Shown piece after piece: positions 9,701 through 17,960 of a stretch of DNA of 64,000 bases (its first letter is position 1; each line of letters starts with the position of its first letter). Position numbers and translations under genes: made by a program. The notes under the pieces were generated by a model, which was given only the letters and a program-made list of their open reading frames with translations, was not told the DNA's origin and ran no database searches. Origin of the DNA: Eutreptiella sp. 'Long Island Sound 2002' (lineage: Eukaryota > Euglenozoa > Euglenophyceae > Eutreptiales > Eutreptiaceae); contig OZ038385.1 of assembly GCA_964036045.1 (NCBI GenBank), positions 24,450,853 to 24,514,852 of the forward strand, in the 5' to 3' direction.

Positions 9701-10470
9701 CACGCGTGGTTGCTCTGTCCCATTCCCATTGGGGGACATCATGCCCCCCCCATCATCCCATTGGGGGACATCATGCCCCTCCCCCCCACGCGTGGTTGCT
9801 CTGTCCCATTCCCATTGGGGGACATCATGCCCCCCCCCCACCATCCCATTGGGGGACATCATGCCCCTCCCCCCCACGCGTGGTTGCTCTGTCCCATTCC
9901 CATTGGGGGACATCATGCCCCCCCCATCATCCCATTGGGGGACATCATGCCCCTCCCCCCACGCGTGGTTGCTCTGTCCCATTCCCATTGGGGGACATCA
10001 TGCCCCCCCCATCATCCCATTGGGGGACATCATGCCCCTCCCCCCACGCGTGGTTGCTCTGTCCCATTCCCATTGGGGGACATCATGCCCCCCCCATCAT
10101 CCCATTGGGGGACATCATGCCCCCCCATCATCCCATTGGGGGACATCATGCCCCCCCCCATCATCCCATTGGGGGACATCATGCCCCTCCCCCCCACGCG
10201 TGGTTGCTCTGTCCCATTCCCATTGGGGGACATCATGCCCCCCCCATCATCCCATTGGGGGACATCATGCCCCTCCCCCCACGCGTGGTTGCTCTGTCCC
10301 ATTTCCATTGGGGGACATCATGCCCCCCCCATCATCCCATTGGGGGACATCATGCCCCTCCCCCCACGCGTGGTTGCTCTGTCCCATTTCCATTGGGGGA
10401 CATCATGCCCCTTGCCCCCACGCGTGGTTGCTTTGACCCATTCCCATTGGGGGACATCATGCCCCTTCCC
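6768..10470. repeat. 3.7-kb array of two interleaved C/G-rich tandem repeats
   Basis: The whole interval is built from two related units. Unit A, about 53-54 bp, runs ATTGGGGGACATCATGCCCC, a C-run, then CCACGCGTGG, TTGCTCTGTCCCATTCCC. Unit B, about 31-33 bp, has the same head (ATTGGGGGACATCATGC), a longer C-run, then ATCATCCC. I count about 36 A units by eye and roughly 90 units in all, mixed irregularly. Each A unit holds the perfect palindrome CCACGCGTGG. G5 and C7-C10 runs recur. The units lack stops in several frames, creating very long but meaningless open frames. Possible roles are replication origin, recombination hot spot, packaging or silencing element. Confidence 0.95.
8710..10443. 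repeat. Higher-order duplication inside the array, period 867 bp
   Basis: The right part of the array repeats itself at a distance of 867 bp (about 8710-9576 and 9577-10443). The rare variant TTGCCCCCACGCGTGG followed by TTGCTTTGACCC occurs at 9544 and again at 10411, and the order of A and B units between is the same. Only scattered base differences are visible (for example an ATCATCCC to ACCATCCC change near 9840), so the duplication is recent. Confidence 0.85.
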
Positions 10471-10556
10471 TAACCGGTCCTGGTCCTATTTACAAAAGGA
10501 AGGAATCCAACACAGGCCGAACCTTGTTACTCTAAAAACTTTAAAAGAAAGAAATC

Positions 10557-10763
10557 ATGGTGCACCCTGCTATACTTCCCGTTGCATTAACCGCCGTATC
10601 CTTCGCCCCACTCGTGATACCACAGGTCACGGGATCACGAAGGAACAATGAGGAGCAGCAGAAGCAGATAACACGCAGGTCAGGGCAGGGGAGAAACGCA
10701 TACATGCCTTTATTTGTTGCCTGTTGCCTGGCCGTTGTGCTTATTGCTCTGTTGGTTAGGTAG
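10557..10763 (+). CDS. Small membrane protein, 68 aa
   Basis: Short protein with an N-terminal hydrophobic stretch (ILPVALTAVSFAPLVI), a polar Arg/Gln-rich middle and a C-terminal transmembrane helix (LFVACCLAVVLIALLV). It sits between the large repeat array and its decayed continuation. Upstream is A-rich (ACTTTAAAAGAAAGAAATC), compatible with a viral promoter. Likely a small virion or envelope membrane protein; no family recognised. Confidence 0.55.
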   Translation: MVHPAILPVALTAVSFAPLVIPQVTGSRRNNEEQQKQITRRSGQGRNAYMPLFVACCLAVVLIALLVR

Positions 10764-10880
10764 TCCCTCCTTCGTTGCCCTTCAATTCAATTCAATACAT
10801 CAAATCCATCAAAGTCATCCGCGTACAAGGATATGCTGGTAACATTCACCATCCCTCCACAACGGCGTTCTGCAGGTACA

Positions 10881-11004
10881 TCTCCCCCCCTCCCCCCCAC
10901 GTGTGGTTGCTTTGTCCCATTCCCATTGCGGGACATCATGGCCCTCCCCATCATCCCATTGGGGGACATCATGCCCCCCCCCCCCCCCCCCATCATCCCA
11001 TATA
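10881..11004. repeat. Decayed copies of the A/B repeat units
   Basis: This stretch repeats the array units with changes: CCACGTGTGG instead of CCACGCGTGG, CATTGCGGGACATCATGG instead of CATTGGGGGACATCATGC, and a C-run of about 20. It ends 5 bases before the start of the next gene. It shows that the array once extended further right or that units have moved. Confidence 0.85.
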
Positions 11005-11008
11005 GGCA

Positions 11009-11755
11009 ATGTCCCTCACACAATGTCCCCCAGATTGGCTACAGGTGGAACCACCAATCAGCACTGACGGCGGTGTGGACATAGCCATGCTCATGACGAG
11101 AGCTGCCGATATGTCAGGCGTTCCCGTTCGTACCGCCAATGCTGTTCTATCTCATCTGTCATCGCCCTGCTGCCTTGACCTGAAAAGCAGTCCCTCAACT
11201 GCATTTTGTTTGTGGCACCTTTTGAACACTTTGGCACAAGACAGTGTGATGCTCAAGGCTTTCTATCGTCGCATGCACCGGGGAAACCATTCGGACCAGA
11301 TGCCGTACTCCATGTACAATATTCACATGTTGTCTCGATTCGCTACCAAATTGCTCACTGTGGAGATGTCAAGGGTGCAAGTGGCATATATCAAAAAGGA
11401 TTCCCAACTGTTGAGCAATTTGAGGAATGCAGAGGCTGCTCTTAAAACGATGGAGGGGATCGGACCGGGCCACGCAGAACTACGCGCCGAAATCGCCTCC
11501 CTTTCTAACGCTTTAAAGCTGACAATGACCGGGGGAGATGAATTTAGGAGCCAACTCAAGGATTATCAAGACAGATTGGCATTACTGGATAGGTCAAGGG
11601 ATGATGTGGAGCTTCTCATTGAGCAGTACAGATCAGAGCACAAATCTGTGGCGACAGGCCTTGCGATTCTCTCGATCTCCCCGGTTGAACAAATGTACAT
11701 TCCTGTAACCCGGGTTGCAAAATACGTACCAGAACTCATATTGTCTAGGCGTTGA
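11009..11755 (+). CDS. Coiled-coil protein, 248 aa
   Basis: Helical protein with probable coiled coil at about residues 125-215 (regular Leu/Ala heptads, RNAEAALKTMEG ... LRAEIASLSNALKL ... LKDYQDRLALLDR). The first 110 residues are globular. No enzyme motif. Starts right after the decayed repeat copies, so repeat sequence forms its immediate upstream region. Function unknown; a structural or scaffold role is possible. Confidence 0.65.
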   Translation: MSLTQCPPDWLQVEPPISTDGGVDIAMLMTRAADMSGVPVRTANAVLSHLSSPCCLDLKSSPSTAFCLWHLLNTLAQDSVMLKAFYRRMHRGNHSDQMPYSMYNIHMLSRFATKLLTVEMSRVQVAYIKKDSQLLSNLRNAEAALKTMEGIGPGHAELRAEIASLSNALKLTMTGGDEFRSQLKDYQDRLALLDRSRDDVELLIEQYRSEHKSVATGLAILSISPVEQMYIPVTRVAKYVPELILSRR

Positions 11756-11977
11756 TTTTTTTTCCTGCGCAGAAAAAAAACATGTACGACAGAGACATGG
11801 CGCATGTGTTGCGACCCTCTCCTTCATCGATGCATCTCTCCCCAGCAGACGAAAACGTGTGGTTGCTAGTCGACGGTACCTAATCGACTAGGTACCGTCT
11901 TCGTCCACTTTCTTACAGGTCGAGTGACAGGTCGAATACAAATACAAATGTATGCGATGTAGAAAACAAAACAAAAA
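11756..11977. other. Intergenic region with repeat relic and hairpin
   Basis: This 222-bp stretch holds no convincing gene. It contains an A/T-rich start, a short relic of the A repeat (ACGTGTGGTTGCT at about 11855), the strong inverted repeat described separately, and an A-rich run before the next ATG at 11978. Confidence 0.6.
11872..11899. terminator. Perfect 11-bp inverted repeat, hairpin
   Basis: GACGGTACCTA and its exact reverse complement TAGGTACCGTC flank a 6-base loop. An outer GACGAA (about 11849) and TTCGTC (to about 11904) could extend the pairing. A stem of this strength between two rightward genes may end or process a transcript, or act as a binding or recombination site. It lies directly after the repeat relic. 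Confidence 0.55.
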
Positions 11978-12982
11978 ATGGTATGTATAGCAGTGCTGCA
12001 GCCTGGTGCTGGGTACACTCTGAACAGGAATATGTATACACATCTGGAACGGGAAGGTCATATTATTAGACTGATCGGCAATACCAAAGACATAAAATAT
12101 CAGGGATACGATAAATATCCCAGGACGTGGGAGGACGACATCAAGACATGGGATAGAAACGAACGCAACCTGTGCACACTCGCACATGAGTTAATTGAAG
12201 ATGAGGCATTGAATAATATTGATATTTTGATTTGTGGCAGTCGTGGTGGGCAGGTGACGCTACACGAACTGTGGAATTTAGGTTGGCGGGGACGGACCAT
12301 CAACCTGAACGCCTCAGCAATAGTACCACCGCGTGACATTCCTGCCAATGCAGCACTTGTACTTGTCAGTTTTGGAGCAGACTATTTTCCGACACGTGAT
12401 CCCACCTATGTGCAGGAGCTATGCAAAAAATACCTGGGCATAATCGATCATTTCCATGCAAACGAGGAAGCACATGTGCCAAGTAAGGGTCAACTGATAA
12501 CTGCGATAAGTGAGATTGTGAGGGTGACAATGAGTCACCCTAACCCTAACCCTAACCCTATGCAATGTAGGGGTACAGATACACACACCCGTGAAAGACG
12601 AGAAATGAAAAGGGATATATTTGACACTGTGTTGGGCATGTCGGATGAAGAAGAATACAACAAAGCTGCTTCCGAAGCACGAATGTTGCTAGATGAACAG
12701 GATGGACAGGAACTGAGAGGAAAGCAACGTGTACGTTCACCGTGTCACTGGCAGAGTGCATTGAATAGTATTGATAAGGAATCAAATATTCGGAAACAGC
12801 TGAAGGAAAAACCTTACTGCCTTAAGGCCAGCGAATGGCAAAAAATCGACAATGTGCTATCGCGGGGGATGGAAGAATGTGAGGAATGTGAGGACGGTAA
12901 GCAAAAACTTCGTAACATTCTAAAGGAACGCCAATGCTTTGTTCCCCTTGACCCTTCTACTACCCCGTGGGTGTTTACTTGA
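11978..12982 (+). CDS. Alpha/beta-hydrolase-like protein with extra C-terminal domain
   Basis: 334 residues. The N-terminal half has the layout of an alpha/beta hydrolase: a strand IDILICG followed by GSRGGQ (possible nucleophile Ser88 in a G-x-S-x-G-G turn), a strand LVLVSFGADYF that could supply the acid, and NEEAHVPS that could supply the His. The C-terminal half is charged, helical and unrecognised, beginning with an Asn-Pro repeat encoded by a telomere-like CCCTAA run. The catalytic assignment is by pattern only; a dead or unrelated Rossmann-like fold is possible. A-rich DNA precedes the ATG. Confidence 0.45.
   Translation: MVCIAVLQPGAGYTLNRNMYTHLEREGHIIRLIGNTKDIKYQGYDKYPRTWEDDIKTWDRNERNLCTLAHELIEDEALNNIDILICGSRGGQVTLHELWNLGWRGRTINLNASAIVPPRDIPANAALVLVSFGADYFPTRDPTYVQELCKKYLGIIDHFHANEEAHVPSKGQLITAISEIVRVTMSHPNPNPNPMQCRGTDTHTRERREMKRDIFDTVLGMSDEEEYNKAASEARMLLDEQDGQELRGKQRVRSPCHWQSALNSIDKESNIRKQLKEKPYCLKASEWQKIDNVLSRGMEECEECEDGKQKLRNILKERQCFVPLDPSTTPWVFT
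12538..12560. repeat. Telomere-like CCCTAA repeat inside CDS
   Basis: Nearly four uninterrupted copies of CCCTAA lie within the coding frame and encode the NPNPNP stretch between the two halves of the hydrolase-like protein. (TTAGGG)n is the telomere repeat of many eukaryotes. Confidence 0.9.
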
Positions 12983-13289
12983 CATGTTGACATCTACATC
13001 TACACATTTGATTCTCAAGTTTCAATGTTTTAATCAAATTTTCTTGCACTTCGATGATGTCATATAATTCTCTGATATGTTTTATATGAACCTCAATCTC
13101 TTCTACATATAATCTCTCCTCATCTTGAATCCGTTTTTCCAATTCTTCACAATTTTGACAATCCATTCTCAATTTTTTTGGATTTTTTATAATACGTCGT
13201 AGCCTCGTCGAAGCCTCTTCTTCCAATTTTCGTGCACTGTTGGCTCTTTTGGGCGGCCGACGGTTCGCACAGTCGCTGTGGTGGGGCAT
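12975..13289 (-). CDS. Short basic coiled-coil protein, 104 aa
   Basis: Leftward gene overlapping the 3' end of the hydrolase-like gene by 8 bases. The N-terminus is basic (RRPPKRANSARK, then RLRRIIKNPKK); the rest is a strongly predicted coiled coil (CEELEKRIQDEER ... IKHIRELYDIIEVQ) ending in a Cys-rich tail (CRCRC). The ATG at 13289 was chosen over an upstream TTG. The shape suggests a small DNA-binding or scaffold protein, but no family is recognised. Confidence 0.55.
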   Translation of the reverse strand: MPHHSDCANRRPPKRANSARKLEEEASTRLRRIIKNPKKLRMDCQNCEELEKRIQDEERLYVEEIEVHIKHIRELYDIIEVQENLIKTLKLENQMCRCRCQHVK

Positions 13290-13387
13290 GGAGGCACGCA
13301 GCAAGTAACGGTTTGCCGTTGTACTCTAGATTGCTGAATCTTTTTATGGGAAATGTTTGTGTATCAGTTTCCTGATTTTTCACACTG

Positions 13388-14230
13388 ATGTATGCCGGGC
13401 TCACGGTCTATGGTGGATTTGAAGAGATAGCACATCGCATGTTTGCATACCATGGCACCGACGTACCGAGTGACGCCAAGCCCCTGTGCACGGTGGTAGG
13501 CCCGGACCTTGTGGCTGAGACTGGCGTCGAGCGTCTGAAGGCGAAGGAGGGGAAAGGTCTCATTACGTGGCCCAGTGCCCAATACTGGCCCGCTGACGAG
13601 ATCACCACTGCTGAACTTCTGACACGGCAGCCCGAGTTGCAGCCGTTCATTTTCCGCTTGCTACCACCACCCACTGCCACCACTGCCACTGGTGATGGAG
13701 AGGGCGGTGAGACAGGCTTTGATCACGTCCACACGTGGCCCACCAACATGAACGAACAATGGCGCACAGAGTACAAGCCCACCAAGACCAACCCTGACGA
13801 GTCAGTGTTCCATCCACGGCGCGTGGAGCAGTTCAAATACACGTTGCGGGCTATGATGGGCCGAGACCGGGGGGACAAGATGTCAATCTATTTCGGCACC
13901 CGCATATCAGTGAACCGCAACCCGGTGTACGTTGGGACACCCGCAGCGTTCTGCAAATGGCTATGCAAATATGGGCACGGTTCGCCTGAGTGGGAGGCCG
14001 CAATGGTGTCCGACATCCGTGCGCAGGAGGGGAGCGGCCAGGTGACCATTGTCGGATTGGTAGAGAAGCAGGATGTCGATGGGAAGCTGCTAAAAACCAA
14101 AAAAGAGTTTACGGTCAGCGTCGCTGAGGAATGCGCTTTCTACATCAAGGAGGGGTATCATCGCATGTTCTGTGTTACGCCCATGCGACTGTTCGTGGTC
14201 GACCGTAAGCTGTTGCAATGTGAAAACTAA
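13388..14230 (+). CDS. Hypothetical protein, 280 aa, GC-rich coding
   Basis: Soluble protein with no recognised domain. It uses more GC-ending codons than its neighbours (many GCC, ACC, CGC and CAC), which hints at a different origin. There is a Thr/Pro/Gly-rich linker near residue 100. The C-terminal half looks folded with several strands (QVTIVGLVEKQ, EFTVSVAEE). It is tail-to-tail with the next gene with 8 bases between. Function unknown. Confidence 0.6.
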   Translation: MYAGLTVYGGFEEIAHRMFAYHGTDVPSDAKPLCTVVGPDLVAETGVERLKAKEGKGLITWPSAQYWPADEITTAELLTRQPELQPFIFRLLPPPTATTATGDGEGGETGFDHVHTWPTNMNEQWRTEYKPTKTNPDESVFHPRRVEQFKYTLRAMMGRDRGDKMSIYFGTRISVNRNPVYVGTPAAFCKWLCKYGHGSPEWEAAMVSDIRAQEGSGQVTIVGLVEKQDVDGKLLKTKKEFTVSVAEECAFYIKEGYHRMFCVTPMRLFVVDRKLLQCEN

Positions 14231-14238
14231 TACGTGCT

Positions 14239-15870
14239 TCATTGTAGTATACGACCATTGCCATGTATGCTACGCAAAATGGGATCCGATCGGGGTAGGG
14301 GTGGTTGTGGGTGGTTGATGGTTGATGGGTCGAGATCAATTTTGATTTTGAATGATACCAGGTTGGATGATACGAGGTTTTTCATTGCGTATGCAATATG
14401 CGAAACAGGAAAAACCATACTCGCAATTTCGTCAGCCAGTGTGGTATCATCGTACTGTAGCTCGGCTACAAAGGGACTGACAATCTCCTCCGTTGTCAGC
14501 AAATACTCTAACAGTCTTTTACAATCAGCCTCCGTGATATTGTTTGTATGTTTCAGGGTTACCGTAAGGGATCCAGGGATTCCAGGGTTCTGCAATAGCA
14601 TAGCCCGCTTCGTTATATATGTTATATTTCCATTAAATTCCGTTTCCGCCGCTTCGGCGTCGAATGCATGTTGCATACCAAGCTGCAGGTCCAGACAGGA
14701 CCGTGCGCAGTCTTGGGTGAAGTACCAGTGACAATAGATATAGTGCGGTATGTGTACGGTATGTGTATCCAATACAGACACCCGGATGGATGTGATGTCA
14801 TGTGATTCATCTACCCTGATTTGGAACCGAACCCTATCTTCTGCGTCGATCGCTATTGTGTAATGACTGCACGGAGTGCGCTTCCTGGTATCAAACAACA
14901 ACGAGGACAGTGATACCCTGCCCTCACGTAACACATACCCTGATGCATGCATGAGCTCCCATTTCCTAGTGTACGTATCAGTAATGTACAGCGTATGCTG
15001 TGCAGGTTCCCAATCCTTCCCTGGACTGCAGAGTGCGCCATCTGGAAGTATGTGATACAGCAACAGGGTAATGATGTTCTTGTCATTTGCATATTCAGCA
15101 ATACGACCAGGAAGGTGAGGGTGGTCGATTGTTATTATGTCAACTTCACCCCTCACATCACCCCTCCTACAGGCAGCAGGCAGTGCATCTGCATCATCCT
15201 TATTCCTCCCAATCACCAGTACATCCGCTGAAATTGGATCTGAATCTGAATCTGAATCTGCATCTAGAACTGAATACGATTGTGGTGAGACCAACCGTAC
15301 ACATGCATGTAGACCCATCTTCTTTGAGTCATATATCACCCTCTGCAAACCTTTGAAAAGATTCACAAGATTTCTGTTTTTTGTGCTCGCGCGCCGATTC
15401 CTATTCTTATTTTTCAATCTAATCACGCCTCCACCCCCACCCACACGAACCCATTTTTCTGTGGTAACGTTGTATGATTGCAGTATCTCTGGGTGGTTTG
15501 GATGCAGAAGGTAGCATTCTGGTCTGGGTAGAATCTTGCATTCCGTTATACGGTCAGCCAGGCCAGCCAGTCGACTGTGAGTGGTGACGGGTGACTGGCG
15601 CAAAAGCTTTTCCTCAATTTCCTCAATGTCCCCGGCGCATGTATCAAGTAAATGATTTTCTTGTTGGTAGGAGACGATCCATGTAGGTAACTCTCCAAGC
15701 TTATATGTCACTTGTATTACGACGCGTAGCAGCTCATCATCAGCAGCCCCATCGCCAAACACGATTTGAAATTTGCACACGGACCCCCGGTGGTGAGATG
15801 TAAGCCCCCCGCCGTGCGACGTTAGGTAACCAACAAAATCGCATATTAATGTGTCAACGTCACGACTCAT
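14239..15870 (-). CDS. Hypothetical protein, 543 aa
   Basis: Large leftward gene. No family recognised. The first 180 residues look like a folded alpha/beta domain and end in a basic patch (RLKNKNRNRRASTKNRN). A short Asp-Ser repeat (DADSDSDSD) separates it from a beta-rich C-terminal region. No membrane segment. An AAATAAAAG element (15877-15885 on the opposite strand) lies 6 bases upstream of the ATG, shared with several membrane and virion-type genes in the window, so late expression is likely. Confidence 0.65.
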   Translation of the reverse strand: MSRDVDTLICDFVGYLTSHGGGLTSHHRGSVCKFQIVFGDGAADDELLRVVIQVTYKLGELPTWIVSYQQENHLLDTCAGDIEEIEEKLLRQSPVTTHSRLAGLADRITECKILPRPECYLLHPNHPEILQSYNVTTEKWVRVGGGGGVIRLKNKNRNRRASTKNRNLVNLFKGLQRVIYDSKKMGLHACVRLVSPQSYSVLDADSDSDSDPISADVLVIGRNKDDADALPAACRRGDVRGEVDIITIDHPHLPGRIAEYANDKNIITLLLYHILPDGALCSPGKDWEPAQHTLYITDTYTRKWELMHASGYVLREGRVSLSSLLFDTRKRTPCSHYTIAIDAEDRVRFQIRVDESHDITSIRVSVLDTHTVHIPHYIYCHWYFTQDCARSCLDLQLGMQHAFDAEAAETEFNGNITYITKRAMLLQNPGIPGSLTVTLKHTNNITEADCKRLLEYLLTTEEIVSPFVAELQYDDTTLADEIASMVFPVSHIAYAMKNLVSSNLVSFKIKIDLDPSTINHPQPPLPRSDPILRSIHGNGRILQ

Positions 15871-15963
15871 ATATTCCTTTTATTTCAAGAAAACATGCTG
15901 TCACAGAGTTGGCTATGTGTATTCAGCGAGATATTTGGACATTTTTTTGAAAATTTCAAACCA

Positions 15964-16302
15964 TCATGCGTTCCATCTGCGCGAACACCATGCAACGATA
16001 CCCAGCAATGTATCAAACGCCATCAGGGTGGCCACGGCGTGGCGCCGTTTTTTAGACAGAAAAGCGAGCGCCATCATGGCCCACAATAAGCCGTGGAAGG
16101 GACGCAGATCTTTCCACCAGATAGGACACCCACGGGTTTCAATACCGGCGTCCCTTGTCCAAACACCGACGGAAAGCAAGAGAAACCCAATTGCAGGAAG
16201 AGCACACAACACAGCACCAACGATTGACGGCACCAAATGCGCGTACACAAAGGCAACCACCGACAGTGTCAGCCTCACCAGCACACAAACAGCGAATAAC
16301 AT
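15964..16302 (-). CDS. Multi-pass membrane protein of NCLDV type, 112 aa
   Basis: Four hydrophobic helices with a GCPIWWKDLRPFHGLLW segment between helices 2 and 3. A conserved IWW.dLR..H pattern within a short four-helix membrane protein is familiar from several algal NCLDVs, where it is usually annotated as a conserved membrane protein of unknown role. The ATG at 16302 starts directly with the first helix; the longer frame upstream opens only with GTG. Likely a virion membrane component. Confidence 0.6.
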   Translation of the reverse strand: MLFAVCVLVRLTLSVVAFVYAHLVPSIVGAVLCALPAIGFLLLSVGVWTRDAGIETRGCPIWWKDLRPFHGLLWAMMALAFLSKKRRHAVATLMAFDTLLGIVAWCSRRWNA

Positions 16303-16409
16303 TGCGTTGTTCGTTTTAAAACCTAGACATTGGATGTTGGAGTTGGGATGTAGGGGCCCAAGGGAAACAAAGTAGGTCAGCACTGTCCCATGTTTCAGTA
16401 TTTGTTGTG

Positions 16410-17432
16410 ATGAACGATATCATCAAGACCAAGAGGCAGTATGAATACATGACTGTACTCCAAATGAGATGTGACCTTCTACAATCGATTGGACAACATC
16501 TCCGTGACCTTTATAGATTGGGCACAGACCAGGATCAACTGGTCGGAAAGATTGAAGATGAGGACGAAGAAGATGACAGCAATCAGACATACACCTTTAC
16601 GTGGGCAGCGATGACCGGCTTTATTCCAATGGTGATGAATGACATTTCGCGTGTTATGTTTGCGAACTGTAAATGCATGCCAATAGAAGCATTCTTTCTG
16701 ACACTTGATCGGTTACAGCGGATAAAACTGATGAACCCCATCAAGACGACATTACAGATAATCAGTCAGAATGCTGTACAAGGAGACAAGGTCCTGGTGG
16801 TAACTGTGTGTCTCCACAGGCAGCAGCACACAGAATCAGATTGGAACCGGGGGTTTTCCGTCACACTAGGGTACGCCGTGGTCACAGTGCCCTTGTGGCT
16901 ACCTGCCACCGACAGCCTTTCCTCATCAGAGAATGATATGGTCACCATGACGGGGCGTACATTTGACGTTCAAATGGACCATCTGCAGTACTACTCCCCG
17001 GGCCGTGGTCCTATTTTACTATCAGTCATCACCATTTTCTCCTGCTTGCAATATCCATGTGGTCACCACAATTGTGATTATACCTACTCGGTAACGCGCA
17101 GCCTCACGACAGGAGCTGTCAAACTTGCTCTTATGTCCTGCGATAATCCGAAGGGTAATGGTAAGGAGCACATAATGGTGGATGGTGCATTTGTGATAAA
17201 GCATGATTCAAATAAGCACAAAGAGACAACAAACCGTGTCCATTGGGATGTGCTAAATGTTGCAGTTTACACCTGCTGTAAGTGGTGCCAACGATGGAGG
17301 AATGTGACACGTTTGTGCACTGGTGACACATGGAGGGACAGTGTGGTGTTGTGCAGATACTGTGACACAGTGAGCATTTTACCTCGTGCAATTAAGATCG
17401 TCCCACAGTCGTTGCACAATTTCCTGATTTGA
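16410..17432 (+). CDS. Hypothetical protein with C-terminal zinc-ribbon-like Cys pairs, 340 aa
   Basis: Soluble protein. An acidic insert (EDEDEEDD) lies near residue 50. The C-terminal 65 residues hold paired cysteines (CCKWC ... CTGD ... CRYC) spaced like a zinc ribbon. Such a domain is common in transcription or replication proteins, but the rest of the chain is unrecognised, so the role is open. GTG precedes the chosen ATG in the same frame. Confidence 0.6.
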   Translation: MNDIIKTKRQYEYMTVLQMRCDLLQSIGQHLRDLYRLGTDQDQLVGKIEDEDEEDDSNQTYTFTWAAMTGFIPMVMNDISRVMFANCKCMPIEAFFLTLDRLQRIKLMNPIKTTLQIISQNAVQGDKVLVVTVCLHRQQHTESDWNRGFSVTLGYAVVTVPLWLPATDSLSSSENDMVTMTGRTFDVQMDHLQYYSPGRGPILLSVITIFSCLQYPCGHHNCDYTYSVTRSLTTGAVKLALMSCDNPKGNGKEHIMVDGAFVIKHDSNKHKETTNRVHWDVLNVAVYTCCKWCQRWRNVTRLCTGDTWRDSVVLCRYCDTVSILPRAIKIVPQSLHNFLI

Positions 17433-17507
17433 GCATCTGCTATGCTGGTACTTGCCTGCCTTGTTCTGTCTGCTCCACCTTGCTCCACTCCATGCCTACC
17501 ATCTATG

Positions 17508-17528
17508 CCCCCCCCCCCCCCCCCCCCC
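17508..17528. repeat. Long homopolymeric C run
   Basis: About 21 consecutive C bases lie between two genes, 25 bases upstream of the next ATG. Runs this long are unstable and hard to sequence, so the exact length is uncertain. Confidence 0.85.
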
Positions 17529-17553
17529 TGGAACTTTTTTTTCAGATCCCGCC

Positions 17554-17922
17554 ATGTTGCCACTGCACAGGACTGCATTGGGTATCCAACAGACCATCAA
17601 GACAATGTCACACAATGTACCATCATCTGAGGTAGATGCAGAGGCTTTCCTGAATATTCACAACAGGTATATTGATGATTGCCTGCAAGGGCTGTTCAGT
17701 CAATTCACTGAACCACTGTCACTGTCTGGGGAATGGCCTGTCTATCCCATTCAATGGAAGCTTGCATTACTCAACCACGTATGTGACGTCTACGCCAGAC
17801 CCGAAATTGATTGTGATGCTGACGCTATACCTCACATTGAGCATTTTGCAAATTCATATGATTTACGATACATGATTGCCAAAGGGCGCTATCTATATCT
17901 TCAAGCCCAAAGCAGACCGTAG
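17554..17922 (+). CDS. Hypothetical protein, 122 aa
   Basis: Small soluble helical protein, acidic, with no motif recognised. Two in-frame ATGs are possible, 17554 and 17605; the second gives an N-terminus of MSHNVPSSEVDAEAF, which looks more typical. The frame upstream of 17554 runs through the poly-C tract and is unlikely to be coding. Confidence 0.5.
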   Translation: MLPLHRTALGIQQTIKTMSHNVPSSEVDAEAFLNIHNRYIDDCLQGLFSQFTEPLSLSGEWPVYPIQWKLALLNHVCDVYARPEIDCDADAIPHIEHFANSYDLRYMIAKGRYLYLQAQSRP

Positions 17923-17960
17923 TGTTGGTATCACCACCTGTTATTTTTCGTAGGACTCAG

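Noticed and set aside
6674..10651. Very long rightward open frames (over 900, 1200 and 1300 codons) across the repeat array
   Set aside because: They exist in several frames at once because the repeat units contain no stop codons. Unit lengths are not multiples of three, so the frames cycle through the same sequence.
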